Assembly: GCA_044868005.1 (NCBI GenBank)
Contig: JBIOVX010000188.1
Span: 1-64,000, forward strand
DNA from: DATARR01 sp044868005
GTDB lineage: Bacteria > Acidobacteriota > Thermoanaerobaculia > Multivoradales > UBA5704
DNA: 64,000 nt
Reading direction: 5' to 3'
Shown here: piece by piece, positions 57,001 through 64,000 of the stretch
How the letters are laid out: the number at the start of each line of letters is the position of its first letter
Numbering within the stretch: position 1 is the stretch's first letter
Translations under genes and position numbers: made by a program
Notes under the pieces: model-generated
What the model saw: only the letters and a program-made list of their open reading frames with translations
Told to the model about the DNA's origin: nothing
Databases searched by the model: none

Positions 57001-57354
57001 CTGGGGGTCGTAGCCGGCGCTCTCCAGGGCCTCCCAGGCGCACTCGAGGAGCACCCGGTGCTGCGGGTCCATGAGCTCCGCCTCGCGCGGGTTGACACCG
57101 AAGAAGAGATCATCGAAGCAGTCGTAGCCGTCCATCTGGGAGGTGGCCTTGACCCAGGTCGGATCGGCGAGGCGGGCGGCATCGAGCCCGCGCGAGGCGA
57201 GCTCCGCGGGGTCGGGGAAGCGCACCGCCTCGACCCCGTCGCGCAGGTTGCGCCAGAGCTCCCCGACGTCGCGGGCGCCGGGGAAACGCCCGGCCATCCC
57301 CACGATGGCGATCTCGGCTCCGCTGAGCCCGCGGGGCGAATCGTTCGTCGCCAT
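51004..57354 (-). CDS. Hybrid PKS-NRPS, KS-AT-ACP-C-A-T
   Basis: 2116 residues. KS (about 14-440) has the active Cys in VQCACSTSLVA and the histidines of EAHGTGT and NLGHLD. AT (about 545-850) has GHSLGEY but reads FAGH where malonyl-specific ATs have HAFH. ACP (about 960-1030) holds ELGGHSLL; C (about 1060-1490) holds HHAIGDG; A (about 1510-2000) has the code DNETIGTIGK, which I cannot assign; the final T (about 2030-2095) has ELGGHSLL. No ketoreductase, so a beta-keto group would remain. It starts 7 bp after the DUF5916 stop and is followed by the NRPS with a 17-bp overlap. It probably elongates by one ketide and one amino acid. Confidence 0.96.
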   Translation of the reverse strand: MATNDSPRGLSGAEIAIVGMAGRFPGARDVGELWRNLRDGVEAVRFPDPAELASRGLDAARLADPTWVKATSQMDGYDCFDDLFFGVNPREAELMDPQHRVLLECAWEALESAGYDPQDIAGRTGVYAGATLSTYLLFHLIGNPLAAGADPLQVVLGNASDALATRISYKLDLRGPSHSVQCACSTSLVAVHTACQALLHEECDLALAGGVSIQADAGLGYRYVPGSVVSPDGHCRAFDAAAQGSIFGSGVGLVVLKRLEDALADRDRVRAVILGSAVTNDGSLKVGFTAPGVEGQATVISEALAVAGIDPATIGYLEAHGTGTALGDPIEIRAVTRAFGETTGRRGFCAIGSVKSNLGHLDVAAGVAGLIKTVLALEHGEIPPSLHFEQPNPRIDFVSSPVYVNTALTAWPGGQAGDAPRRAGVNSFGLGGTNAHVVLEEAPAPQPSVRTRPWQLLTLSARTPDALAAAGERLAAHLAAHPGLDLADAAYTLAAGRRAFDWREALVCRDPEDAAACLAAGDPVRLLTAPEAAAGWPESGRPVAFIFPGQGAQHVGMGRDLYESEPIYREEIDLAAQLLLPRLGLDLRDVLYPAAGGEEEAARHLARTAVAQPALLAVEVALARLLMAWGLSPRAMLGHSLGEYAAAVLAGVFTFEQALDLVAERGRLIEQASGEAGVMLAVPLSEAEIAPFLGGEVHLAALNAPSLVSVAGPAAAVADLTSRLGEEGVVALPLQVAFAGHSPQTEPVMAPFQARVAAAAPRAPEIPFVSSSTGSWIDAGEAADPAYWARHLRQPVRFSDGVESLRAEPGMVFLEVGPGAGLAPLLRWHLDSPGERPVVAAMRQPKDTSSDVAALLGALGRLWVSGVRIDWQGFYAGQGRHRVPLPTYPFERRRHWIEAPGAAVSTAAAAPAVAARKARPALRTHYVAPRDLYEREIAHVWQEMLGVDQVGADDNFYELGGHSLLATQVASRLRDTFRAELPLQPLLGAATLAQAATVVRAALAGAAMAAPGTAEEQPRGRIPPRAGEGAADRAPLSFSQERMWFLDQLDPGTPIYNLFNRVEVTGPLSIPVLGRCLDELVRRHEALRTVLVAELGRPLQHILPPAPVPFPVVDVAGLPAAARRAEMARLEAADHNRSFDLAHGPLFRGTLLVAGPQEHVGLFNMHHAIGDGWSWVVLVREIAALYQAFASGLPSPLPELAIQFADFAAWQREHLQGATLESELGYWREQLAAAPPPLRLPADRPRSAGQGFVAGGVDRLLPASLAAQLKALADREGATLFMLLLAAWKTLLYRYTGEEDLLVGVPIANRNRSEIEGLIGFFVNTLVLRTRVAGGLSFAALLARVREVAGGAYVHQDLPLETVLQATHAGQGQPFSVMFQVQNLPEPQLEFAGLTLRASRAGLNSQLATEIFDLCLVLEPGDEGIAALIVYNARLFEESTIERLLGQLEVLLGAVAAAPEVTLDEVPLAAPAAVAEVLSWATEKSVTPELPVHLAFARQARATPGAVALVAGESGEHEITYEELDAQANRLAHHLRGQGVKPEMPVALCLERSPAMIAALFAILKAGGAYVPMDPALPRERLDFLLTDSGAPVVVTEQRLLAAFGEEALSGVRVVCLEADRDRIAACPARPLEDEPLLERLAYVIYTSGSTGKPKGVMVSHGSLASYIAGDCLEYSFGPADRVLQFASISFDNSAEEIYPCLTTGGTLVLRSDAMMRSSADFLAACKARGITLLTLPTAYWHVLAADLTAGADWPAGLRRVIIGGERPLPERLEAWRRHLGTRVRLWNTYGPTECTIGATIADLAPWLGSNHGLREAPLGRPFAGYRAYVLDLQQEPVPAGVPGELCLGGAGVARGYLGRPELTAERFLPDPHAAEAGIPGARLYRTGDLVRWLPSGNLEFLGRTDRQVKVRGFRVELGEIEAALALHPALREVAVLAREDRPGELRLVAYVVPHAGREAEAGDLRSFLKEHLPEHMVPALYLTLPALPLNGSGKVDRRALPAPDASRPDLATEYEAPASLAEEGVAAIWCEVLGVERVGVNDDFFELGGHSLLLPPVMSRLQRDFSVEVPLLDLIEHTTVADLAMTVEELLLGQIERELTLAGDGGREESVAEPA

Positions 57355-57361
57355 CAGCGCT

Positions 57362-59629
57362 CTAGAGGGCGAGCACCGTCTTCAAGGTGAGCGAGCGTCC
57401 CGGAATGCCGAACAGCGGCTGCCGAGGGTTGAAGAAGTCGATGTAGCTGCGGATGTCCTCGTAGACGAGGAAGAGCTTGGTGCCGTTCTTGAGCTCCCAG
57501 GAGACGTCGAATTTGGTCCGCGAGTTCGCCCCCTTGGTCCACTGCCACCAGGCCCGGGTGGCGAGCCGGTTCGAAAAGGCGTAGATGACCTCGCCCAGCA
57601 CGATGTCGGAATCGAAGCGGCCCGCCGTCAGGCTCACGTGCGTGTGCTGGTAGGTGCCGTCGACGATGAGGCCCGGCACCGGACGGTAGGCGAAGTAGTA
57701 GAAGGTCTGGGTGTAGTGGCCGTCGTAGTATTCACCCCAGGCCACCCGCCCCACCGCGCCCAGCGGCTTCGTGTAGTCGGTCTGGAAACCGAAGAAGTGG
57801 TAGGAGAAATTGTAGGTGCCGGGCTGGATGACGATGCCTTTCTGGATCTCGAACGGCGCGGTGAGATTCTCCGTCACGATGAAGTACTTGTAGGCGAATC
57901 CCGACGAGTTCTTGAAGTAGGAGTTGTATTGGATGTGGCTGTTCCGGGTCTGCAGCTTGCCCGTGACGCGATCTTCGATGTACTCGTAGTCGTAGGTGAA
58001 CCAGACCAGCTTGAAGGGTCCGCGCTCCGGCCAGAGGATCCAGAAGTAGTCGGTCCGCAGGTCTCTGACGCCGGTACGGGCGATGAACCCCATCTCGTCG
58101 TTGAAATTCTCGCCGATGTCGATGTATTCGGTGTGGAGGCGGAAGTGCCGGCTGTCCCAGTAGACGTTGGCGGAGCCCGCGACGTCGTCCCCCTCGAGGT
58201 CGGGAGTCGAGCTGCGGACGAGGTAGCCGCCGGTCCGCAGGTTCTTGTTGAGGGTGATGTCCCAGTCGCCGCCGAAGACCCGGTTGTAGTAGCCGGAGGT
58301 GTCCTTCGACTGCCCGATGAGGCCGATCGTGGAGCCGTTGCCCAGGTCGCGCTTTACCCGCGCCACGCTGTAGTTCGTCCGCGGTGCGATGATGAGGCCC
58401 CCATAGCCGTCGGGCTGCCGCGTATCCTCGGTCTGCACGCTCAGGGCGCCGACGCTGTATTTCCCCGCGTAGCCGGTCACCTTGGCGCCGCCCAGGATGG
58501 GGATCGGCGCCCGGCCGTCCTCGGAGAGGCCGATCCTGCGGCTGAAGAAGATGTGATACTCGGAGGCGTGCTCGGGATCGGGCCGCTGCCCGGCGTAGAA
58601 GATGCTCGCGCTCTCGAGGAAGAATCCCCGCTTCTCCGGGAAGAACAGCGGGTTGCGGCTCAGGTTGACCTCCTGCTGGTCGGCCTCGGTCTCCGAAAAA
58701 TCGGTCTTCACCGTCAGATCGGCCACCAGGTCGGACGTGAGGTTGATCTTTATATCGCCGCCGAGCTGACCGATGTTGTCGGTCGAGTCGTCCAGCGCGT
58801 CCTTCGGCGGCTGCTTGGCGCCGGCGATGGCGTAGGGCGCGAAGTGAAAGCGGCCCCCCGGGCTCGCACCTTCCAGGCCGACGATGGTGCCGGCCTCCGA
58901 GAGCTTCCAGCGCGCGTACCAGGATTTCTTGGGAGCCTTCCAGAAGGTCCGCTCCTGCTTGCGGGCCACCAGACGCTCGATGATGAACCCCCACTCCTGC
59001 TCCGGCTTGTGGGGGAAGCGCAGGGTGCGCCAGGGGATCGCCATCTCGGTCGTCCAGCCGCCGGCGTCGCGTGAGCCCTGCACGTTCCAGATCGCGTCCC
59101 AGTCGAGGTTGATCTGCTCGCCCTCGTTGCGGACCAGGCCGTCGACATGCACTCCCCCCGAATTGGTGGCGAAGAGATAGGCGCTGCGCCCGTCGCGAAA
59201 GGTGTCGAAGAGGATCTGGATCGTATCGTCGTAGGTCATGTCGCTGTCGCGCGTCAGCGTCGTGGTGACGACTTTTTTGGGTTCCGAGTCGTGACAGCGG
59301 ACGCCGATGTAGAGGCCGACCTGATCGAAGCCCAGGTAGACCTCGGTCGGCTCGGTCGCCGGCTCGCCTTCCTTCGGCTCGAGCTGGCGGAAGTCGCCGA
59401 GCCGCGCCGCCGTCGTCCACACCGATTCGTCCAGACGGCCGTCGATCACCGGTGGTGTTTCGAACCGGGTTGGCCGGACGACGTACTCGGCCGACGGCGC
59501 GGGCGCAAGCGTAGCGGGGGGCTCCTGCTGCGCCAGCAGGGCCCAGGGTAAGGCCAGGGTGAGGATGGCCCCCAGCCACAAGGCCCGGCGGCGAGCCGGC
59601 CTCGTGACGGTGGTTCTATCGAGTCCCAT
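57362..59629 (-). CDS. DUF5916 outer-membrane protein with CBM9-like N-terminal domain
   Basis: 755 residues. Signal peptide (MGLDRTTVTRPARRRALWLG, hydrophobic to ALLAQQ). A carbohydrate-binding family 9-like domain (about 50-230: PPVIDGRLDESVWTTAA, YLGFDQVGLYIGVRC, YDDTIQILFDTFRDGRSAYLF) is followed by DUF5916, with NPLFFPEKRGFFLES and FFSRRIG as its marks and a C-terminal run of alternating strands ending in a hydrophobic residue, as in an outer-membrane beta-barrel. Common in Acidobacteriota, function unknown. A strong AAGGAGGAA site fixes ATG 59629. It is 107 bp downstream of the SpeD-like gene and 7 bp before the PKS-NRPS, so it is embedded in the biosynthetic operon. A role in product passage or uptake is conjecture. 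Confidence 0.9.
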   Translation of the reverse strand: MGLDRTTVTRPARRRALWLGAILTLALPWALLAQQEPPATLAPAPSAEYVVRPTRFETPPVIDGRLDESVWTTAARLGDFRQLEPKEGEPATEPTEVYLGFDQVGLYIGVRCHDSEPKKVVTTTLTRDSDMTYDDTIQILFDTFRDGRSAYLFATNSGGVHVDGLVRNEGEQINLDWDAIWNVQGSRDAGGWTTEMAIPWRTLRFPHKPEQEWGFIIERLVARKQERTFWKAPKKSWYARWKLSEAGTIVGLEGASPGGRFHFAPYAIAGAKQPPKDALDDSTDNIGQLGGDIKINLTSDLVADLTVKTDFSETEADQQEVNLSRNPLFFPEKRGFFLESASIFYAGQRPDPEHASEYHIFFSRRIGLSEDGRAPIPILGGAKVTGYAGKYSVGALSVQTEDTRQPDGYGGLIIAPRTNYSVARVKRDLGNGSTIGLIGQSKDTSGYYNRVFGGDWDITLNKNLRTGGYLVRSSTPDLEGDDVAGSANVYWDSRHFRLHTEYIDIGENFNDEMGFIARTGVRDLRTDYFWILWPERGPFKLVWFTYDYEYIEDRVTGKLQTRNSHIQYNSYFKNSSGFAYKYFIVTENLTAPFEIQKGIVIQPGTYNFSYHFFGFQTDYTKPLGAVGRVAWGEYYDGHYTQTFYYFAYRPVPGLIVDGTYQHTHVSLTAGRFDSDIVLGEVIYAFSNRLATRAWWQWTKGANSRTKFDVSWELKNGTKLFLVYEDIRSYIDFFNPRQPLFGIPGRSLTLKTVLAL

Positions 59630-59736
59630 GAATTCGTTCCTCCTTGACTGACAGTCTGCAAGGCCGCCTTCGCCGCATGGCGCCGCACCTCGATCGATCA
59701 CGCCATGAGAATGCTCGCGGGCGGTGCACGATCAGC

Positions 59737-60198
59737 TCACAGGGCGAGCTGGTCCACGGAGCTCGTCACCAGCCTCTGGCCGTGACGGCGCTGGTAGACT
59801 CCCTTGCCGCGGTAGAGCAGCATGGATTCGATGTACTCCGGGTGGAACCAATCCTTGACGAATTCCTCGACGACGGTCTGGCTGAATTCCTTGCAGGAAT
59901 AGACGTCGATGCTGATGAATTGATTGTTGGCCGAAGTGTGGATCTGGATGCCGCTCTCGATGATGGGAACCCAGCCGCTGTAGCCCGGCTTCCCCGGGAA
60001 CGTCGTCTCGCACGTCTTGAAGATGTAGGGCTGGGTCTGTTTGGTCATCTTGAGGTGGATGCAGATCTTGTCCAGGAATTCGTACCCTTTGTCAAGATCG
60101 CAACAGACGTCGAAGTCGCAACCGAAGCAATCGATGATGAGTTGGAAGCCCCAGGCCTTGGCGGTCTGGCCCTCGGGGCTCAGCGGCATGTTGGACAT
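59737..60198 (-). CDS. SpeD/AdoMet-decarboxylase-like protein in the biosynthetic operon
   Basis: 153 residues. The fold markers of prokaryotic S-adenosylmethionine decarboxylase (SpeD) are present: GFQLIIDCFGCD near the N terminus, and PIIESGIQIHTSANNQFISI DVYSCKEF in the centre. The Ser that becomes the pyruvoyl group would be S82 (E81-S82 cleavage) and the catalytic Cys C102; the His after Ser (ESH in classical SpeD) is Gly83, a notable change, while H87 is kept. SpeD relatives with new specificities, such as ornithine or arginine decarboxylation, have been described. AGGAGAG precedes the ATG. It lies between two assembly-line genes, so it may supply or modify an amine building block. Confidence 0.78.
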   Translation of the reverse strand: MSNMPLSPEGQTAKAWGFQLIIDCFGCDFDVCCDLDKGYEFLDKICIHLKMTKQTQPYIFKTCETTFPGKPGYSGWVPIIESGIQIHTSANNQFISIDVYSCKEFSQTVVEEFVKDWFHPEYIESMLLYRGKGVYQRRHGQRLVTSSVDQLAL

Positions 60199-60247
60199 GA
60201 GTTCTCTCCTGTCGACAAGTATGTTGATGTAAACGCGTAACGCTTGC

Positions 60248-63200
60248 CTACACTCCTCGAATCAAGGTTCGCCGCTGCGCCAGCCGTTCCCGCCGCCGCT
60301 CGCCGCGGCTGCGGCTCTCTTCCACCGCCGCCGGCTCCGCGGGCTGCGGCAACAGCAGGCGCGCCAGCGCCGCCACCGTCGAGCCCTCGAAAATGCTGAC
60401 CTCCGAGACGTCGACCCCGAGCTCCTTCTTCAACCGCGAGATGACGCGGATGGCCATCAGCGAGTTGCCGCCGAGGTCGAAGAAGTTGTCGTGGACGCCG
60501 ATCTGCTCGATGCCCAGCAGCTCCTCCCACACCCTGGCGATGAGCCGCTCGCCATCGCTCTGCGGCGCCACGTAGGCGTTGGCCAGCACCGGCCGCGGGT
60601 GGGCGGACCGCGGCGTTTCGGCCTTCTCCAACTCCGCCAGTGCGCCGGCTGCCTGCGACTCCGCGAGGCGGGCCGCCAGGTCGACCGTGGAGACCACCAG
60701 CCAGGGCGCCGGGGACGCCAGGACGCGGCGGAAGGCCTCCACCCCCTCGGCGCTGCTCATGCCCAGCGACAGCTCCTTCTGGCGCCATTCCCGCAGCTCG
60801 GCCGGCACCTCGGTCTCGATCGCCATGCCCACCTCCCGCCAGGCGTCCCAGCCGATCGACAGCGTGGGCTCGCCGCGCGCCGAGCGCTCCTGGGCGAAGG
60901 CGTCGAGGAAGGCGTTGGCCGCCACGTAGTCCACCTGCCCCGGCTGCGCCAGCACCGCGGTGACCGAGGAGAAGAGAATGAGGAAGTCCAGCGGCCGGCC
61001 GCGAAAGACCTCGTCGAGAGCCAGCGCGCCCCGCACCTTGGGAGCCAGCACGGCATCGGCCGCCGCCCGGGTCTTCACCTGGATGATGCCGCCGCCGGGC
61101 CGGCCGGCGGCGTGGATGGCGCCATGCACGGCGCCGAAGCGCTCCACGGCCTCTTCCATCACCGCGCGCAAGGCCGCCGCGTCGGCCACGTCGGCGGCGG
61201 CGAGCATCACCTCCGCCCCTACGGCCTCCAGCTCCTGCACCTTGCGGATGCGCCGGCTCACCGGGTTGGCGTCGTCGTGAGCGGCGAGCCAGCCGTCCCA
61301 ATCCTCCCGCTCCGGCAGCGGCGTGCGGCTCACCAGCACGAGCCGCGCGGCGGCCGTCCTCGCCAGCAGACCGGCCGTCTCCAGGCCCAGGCCGCCCAGG
61401 CCGCCGGTGATCAGGTAGACGCCGCCCTGGCGCAGGCGGGCGGGCAGCCCCGGCGGCGGCTGGGGCAACGGCGCGGAGCTCAGCTCCTGCGTCCAGCGGA
61501 AGCTCCCCCGCAGCGCCACCGTCTCGCTCGCCGGCCCATCGAGGTCGAGCTCGGCGGCGATGCGGCCGGCCAGCCGCATCAGGCTGTCGCCGTTGGTCCG
61601 CGGCAGCACGACGTCGAGAGCGCGGCAGGAGAGGTTCGGGTACTCCCGCGGGATCACCCGGCAGGGGCCGAGGACCAGGGAGCGCTCGGACCGCAGCTCC
61701 TCCTCGCCGGTCACCGCCTGGACGCCGCTCGTCACCGCCAGGATGCGCGCCGGCTCGACGGCCCTCCGCTTGCCCAGGGCCTGCGCCAGGAAGGTCAGGC
61801 TGTAGAAGCCCAGCTCCAGCGCCCGCTCCAGCTCAGGGGCCGCGGCGGGCGCACCGGCGTTCCACAGGTGCACGACGGCGCCGGGCAGGCTGCCGAGCCG
61901 CTCCAGCTCTGCCATCAAGGCGTCGTAGCCGGCGGCGTTCCAGGCATCGATGGTGAACGAGCGCTCGCCGGTGCGGGCGAAGGCCTGCCCGGGAGCGACG
62001 GTGAGCACCTCGCGGCCCTGCCTCTCCAGCACCCCCGCCACCTCGCCGCCGAGACCGCATTCATCCAGGAAGACGAGACAGGGCCTGGCGTCCGGCTCTC
62101 CGGCGGCCGCCGGCGGCGCCTGCCGCCACGCCGGGGCGTAGAACCAGGAGCCGAGCTCGCGCCGCTTGCCGGTGCGTTGCAGGCCGTCCTGGCGCGGCTC
62201 CACCCAGTAGCGCTGGCGCTGGAAAGGATAGGTCGGCAGGGGCACCCGGCGGCGCCGCTCGTGGGCATGAAAGCCGCTCCAGTCCACCTCGACGCCGGCG
62301 AGCCAGAGCCGGGCGAGCGAGCCGAGGAGGAAGGGAAGGTCCTCCGCCTGCTCGCGCGCGTGGCGCAGCGACGGCAGCACGGTCTGCCGCGGCGTGCGGG
62401 CCGGGTGCTGGCGCGCCAGCGTGGTGAGGGTGTTGCCGGGGCCGATTTCCAGCAGCACCCGGCCGGGCTCCTTCAGCAGCTCGGCGAGACCCTCCGAGAA
62501 GCGCACGGGGCAGCGGATCTGCTCCGCCCAGTACGCCGGATCGGTCGCCTCCTCCGGCCGGATCCAGGTGCCCGTGAGGTTGGAGAGATAGGGCAGCCGC
62601 GGCGGCGACAGGCGGACGTCGGCCATGCGCTCGCCGAAGGGCTTGAGGACCGGGTCCATCATCGCCGAATGGAAGGCGTGCGAGGTGTGGAGAGACCGCA
62701 CATCGAGGCCCCGCTCTTCGAGCTCCGCCCGCAGCCTCTCCACCGCCGGCGACGGACCCGCCACCACGCACAGCGAAGGACGATTGACCGCCGCCAGCGA
62801 CAGCTCGCCGCCGAGCAGCGGCAGCACCTCCGCCTCGGGAAGGGGCACGGCGAGCATCGCGCCCGGGGGCATGCTCTGCATGAGCCGGCCGCGCGCCGCC
62901 ACCAGGGCCAGGGCGTCGCGCAAGGTGAAGACGCCGGCGAGGCACGCGGCCACGTACTCGCCGAGGGAGTGGCCGATCATCGCCTGCGGACGGACGCCCC
63001 ACTGCATCCACAAGGTGGCGAGGGCATACTCGACGACGAACAGCGCCGGCTGCGCCATGGCCGTCTGCCGCAGCCGGTCCGCCGCCCCACCCTCCTCACC
63101 GAGCGGCGGGAAGAGCAGCTCCCGCAGGTCGAGCCCGAGGTGCGGGCGCAGCAGCTCGCAGCAGCGGTCCACCTCGGCGCGGAAGGCGGGCTCGGAGTCG

Positions 63201-64000
63201 TAGAGCCCGCGTCCCATGTTGGGATATTGCGAGCCCTGGCCGCTGAACAGGAAGACCACCGGCCGGTCGCCGGGCTCCGGGCTCATGGTGAGGAGGCGCT
63301 CCGGATCGCGGACGGCGAGGGCCCGCGCCGCGTCCTCCAGACCGCCGGCGAGCAGCGCCCGGCGGTGGCCGAAGGGACGGCGGCCCAGCTGCAGGGTGTA
63401 GGCGACGTCGGCGAGATCCACCAGCGGGTTGCGCTCCAGAAAGTCCGCCAACCGGTCGCTGGCCTGCTCCAGGGCCGCCTCGCTGTGGGCGGAGAGCACC
63501 AGGAGCTTGCGGGCTCGCGACGGCCCCGAGGGCTCCAGGGCCGGCGCCTCCTCCAGGATGACGTGGGCGTTGGTGCCGCCCATACCGAGCGAGGTGACGC
63601 CGGCCCGCCGCGGCAGCCCGCCGTCCGTCTGCCAGTCGCGCAGCGCGGCGTTGACGAAGAAGGGGCTGCCGGCGAAATCGATCTGCGGGTTCGGCCGCTC
63701 GAAGTGGAGGCTGGGCGGGATCTGCTTGTGCTCCAGCGCCAGCACGGCCTTGATCAGGCCGCAGACTCCGGCCGCTGAGTCGAGATGGCCGATGTTGGTC
63801 TTCAGCGAGCCGATGGCGCAGAAGCTCCGCCGGTCGGTGTGGGCGCGGAAAGCCTGGGTGAGGGCCGCGATCTCGATGGGATCGCCCATCGGCGTCGCCG
63901 TGCCGTGACACTCGACGTAGGTCAGGGTGTCGGGCGTCACGCCGGCGTTCTCGTAGGCCGTCGAGTAGACCTCCACCTGGCCGTCGACGCTGGGGGCCGT
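60248..64000 (-). CDS. Type I polyketide synthase, (KS)-AT-KR-ACP, 5' end beyond the window
   Basis: About 1250 residues visible, open to the right edge. The KS C-terminal half shows VECHGTATPMGDP and KTNIGHLD; the active Cys is outside the window. AT (about 190-480 of the visible part) has GHSLGEY and HTSHAFHS, the malonyl-CoA type. KR (about 790-1050) has GGVYLITGGLGGLG and LFSSVTAVLAQPGQVDYVAANAFLDA with the catalytic Ser, Tyr and Asn; it lacks the LDD motif of B-type KRs. The ACP (about 1120-1190) holds FDLGGNSLMAIRV. A basic, arginine-rich tail ends the protein, possibly a docking element. It probably makes a beta-hydroxy intermediate for the hybrid PKS-NRPS downstream. Confidence 0.95.
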   Translation of the reverse strand, partial: TAPSVDGQVEVYSTAYENAGVTPDTLTYVECHGTATPMGDPIEIAALTQAFRAHTDRRSFCAIGSLKTNIGHLDSAAGVCGLIKAVLALEHKQIPPSLHFERPNPQIDFAGSPFFVNAALRDWQTDGGLPRRAGVTSLGMGGTNAHVILEEAPALEPSGPSRARKLLVLSAHSEAALEQASDRLADFLERNPLVDLADVAYTLQLGRRPFGHRRALLAGGLEDAARALAVRDPERLLTMSPEPGDRPVVFLFSGQGSQYPNMGRGLYDSEPAFRAEVDRCCELLRPHLGLDLRELLFPPLGEEGGAADRLRQTAMAQPALFVVEYALATLWMQWGVRPQAMIGHSLGEYVAACLAGVFTLRDALALVAARGRLMQSMPPGAMLAVPLPEAEVLPLLGGELSLAAVNRPSLCVVAGPSPAVERLRAELEERGLDVRSLHTSHAFHSAMMDPVLKPFGERMADVRLSPPRLPYLSNLTGTWIRPEEATDPAYWAEQIRCPVRFSEGLAELLKEPGRVLLEIGPGNTLTTLARQHPARTPRQTVLPSLRHAREQAEDLPFLLGSLARLWLAGVEVDWSGFHAHERRRRVPLPTYPFQRQRYWVEPRQDGLQRTGKRRELGSWFYAPAWRQAPPAAAGEPDARPCLVFLDECGLGGEVAGVLERQGREVLTVAPGQAFARTGERSFTIDAWNAAGYDALMAELERLGSLPGAVVHLWNAGAPAAAPELERALELGFYSLTFLAQALGKRRAVEPARILAVTSGVQAVTGEEELRSERSLVLGPCRVIPREYPNLSCRALDVVLPRTNGDSLMRLAGRIAAELDLDGPASETVALRGSFRWTQELSSAPLPQPPPGLPARLRQGGVYLITGGLGGLGLETAGLLARTAAARLVLVSRTPLPEREDWDGWLAAHDDANPVSRRIRKVQELEAVGAEVMLAAADVADAAALRAVMEEAVERFGAVHGAIHAAGRPGGGIIQVKTRAAADAVLAPKVRGALALDEVFRGRPLDFLILFSSVTAVLAQPGQVDYVAANAFLDAFAQERSARGEPTLSIGWDAWREVGMAIETEVPAELREWRQKELSLGMSSAEGVEAFRRVLASPAPWLVVSTVDLAARLAESQAAGALAELEKAETPRSAHPRPVLANAYVAPQSDGERLIARVWEELLGIEQIGVHDNFFDLGGNSLMAIRVISRLKKELGVDVSEVSIFEGSTVAALARLLLPQPAEPAAVEESRSRGERRRERLAQRRTLIRGV

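Overview
The window is high-GC bacterial chromosome and most likely comes from an acidobacterium. The clues are a PadR regulator followed by an ADOP-type (acidobacterial duplicated orphan permease) MacB/FtsX protein, a DUF5916 outer-membrane protein, a secreted protein of a type common in Acidobacteriota, and many degenerate 20-21-bp and 9-bp intergenic repeats. This placement is inferred from gene families; there is no rRNA gene to confirm it.

Layout, left to right. (1) 1-6.7 kb holds small housekeeping and envelope genes: a truncated periplasmic binding protein, a GlsB/YeaQ-like membrane protein, a glycine-zipper protein, YbjQ, a DUF433/DUF5615 toxin-antitoxin pair, a DCC thioredoxin-like protein and YhbY. 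(2) 6.8-10.05 kb is accessory: a DUF4238 gene beside a possible Rid-family remnant, three near-identical palindromes, and about 27 degenerate 20-21-bp units. (3) 10.05-12.2 kb carries three methionine-salvage enzymes, mtnB divergent from mtnD-mtnC. (4) 12.3-17.1 kb is a defence-type patch: a helicase-less type ISP/IIG-like restriction-modification gene broken by a one-base frameshift, a second DUF433/DUF5615 pair and a BrnT/BrnA pair. (5) 17.3-25.8 kb has a PadR-ADOP-amidohydrolase operon with a clear palindromic operator, then two tandem secreted BNR/Asp-box paralogues. (6) 26.4-31.03 kb is a run of integron-type gene cassettes: single same-strand genes separated by attC-like sites (five good ones), with no integrase in the window. 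Cassette genes include a gamma-glutamylcyclotransferase-like protein, a membrane-anchored Rossmann-like protein, a SEFIR/TIR-receiver fusion and unknowns. The array is bracketed by two copies of a ~32-nt intergenic repeat. (7) 31.0-31.99 kb is repeat DNA: a nested palindrome and a 13-unit 21-bp tandem repeat.

(8) 31.99 kb to the right edge is one biosynthetic gene cluster. On the minus strand, in transcription order: a PKS (KS-AT-KR-ACP, 5' end outside the window), a SpeD/AdoMet-decarboxylase-like protein, a DUF5916 outer-membrane protein, a KS-AT-ACP-C-A-T hybrid, a 4610-residue NRPS (A-T-C-A-T-C-A-T-C-A-T-C-TE) and a penicillin-acylase-family hydrolase whose start overlaps the NRPS stop. 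Beyond a 12-bp-stem terminator lie a divergent MFS exporter and a cytochrome P450. These predict a polyketide-peptide from at least two polyketide extensions and five amino acids, tailored by the P450, perhaps matured by periplasmic deacylation and exported by the MFS protein. The order is not simply collinear: the big NRPS starts with A and ends C-TE with no T between.

The best candidates for something new are the SpeD-like and DUF5916 genes embedded in the assembly-line operon, the permuted NRPS, the integrase-less cassette array, and the 21-bp tandem repeat whose variation is mostly synonymous in one reading frame.
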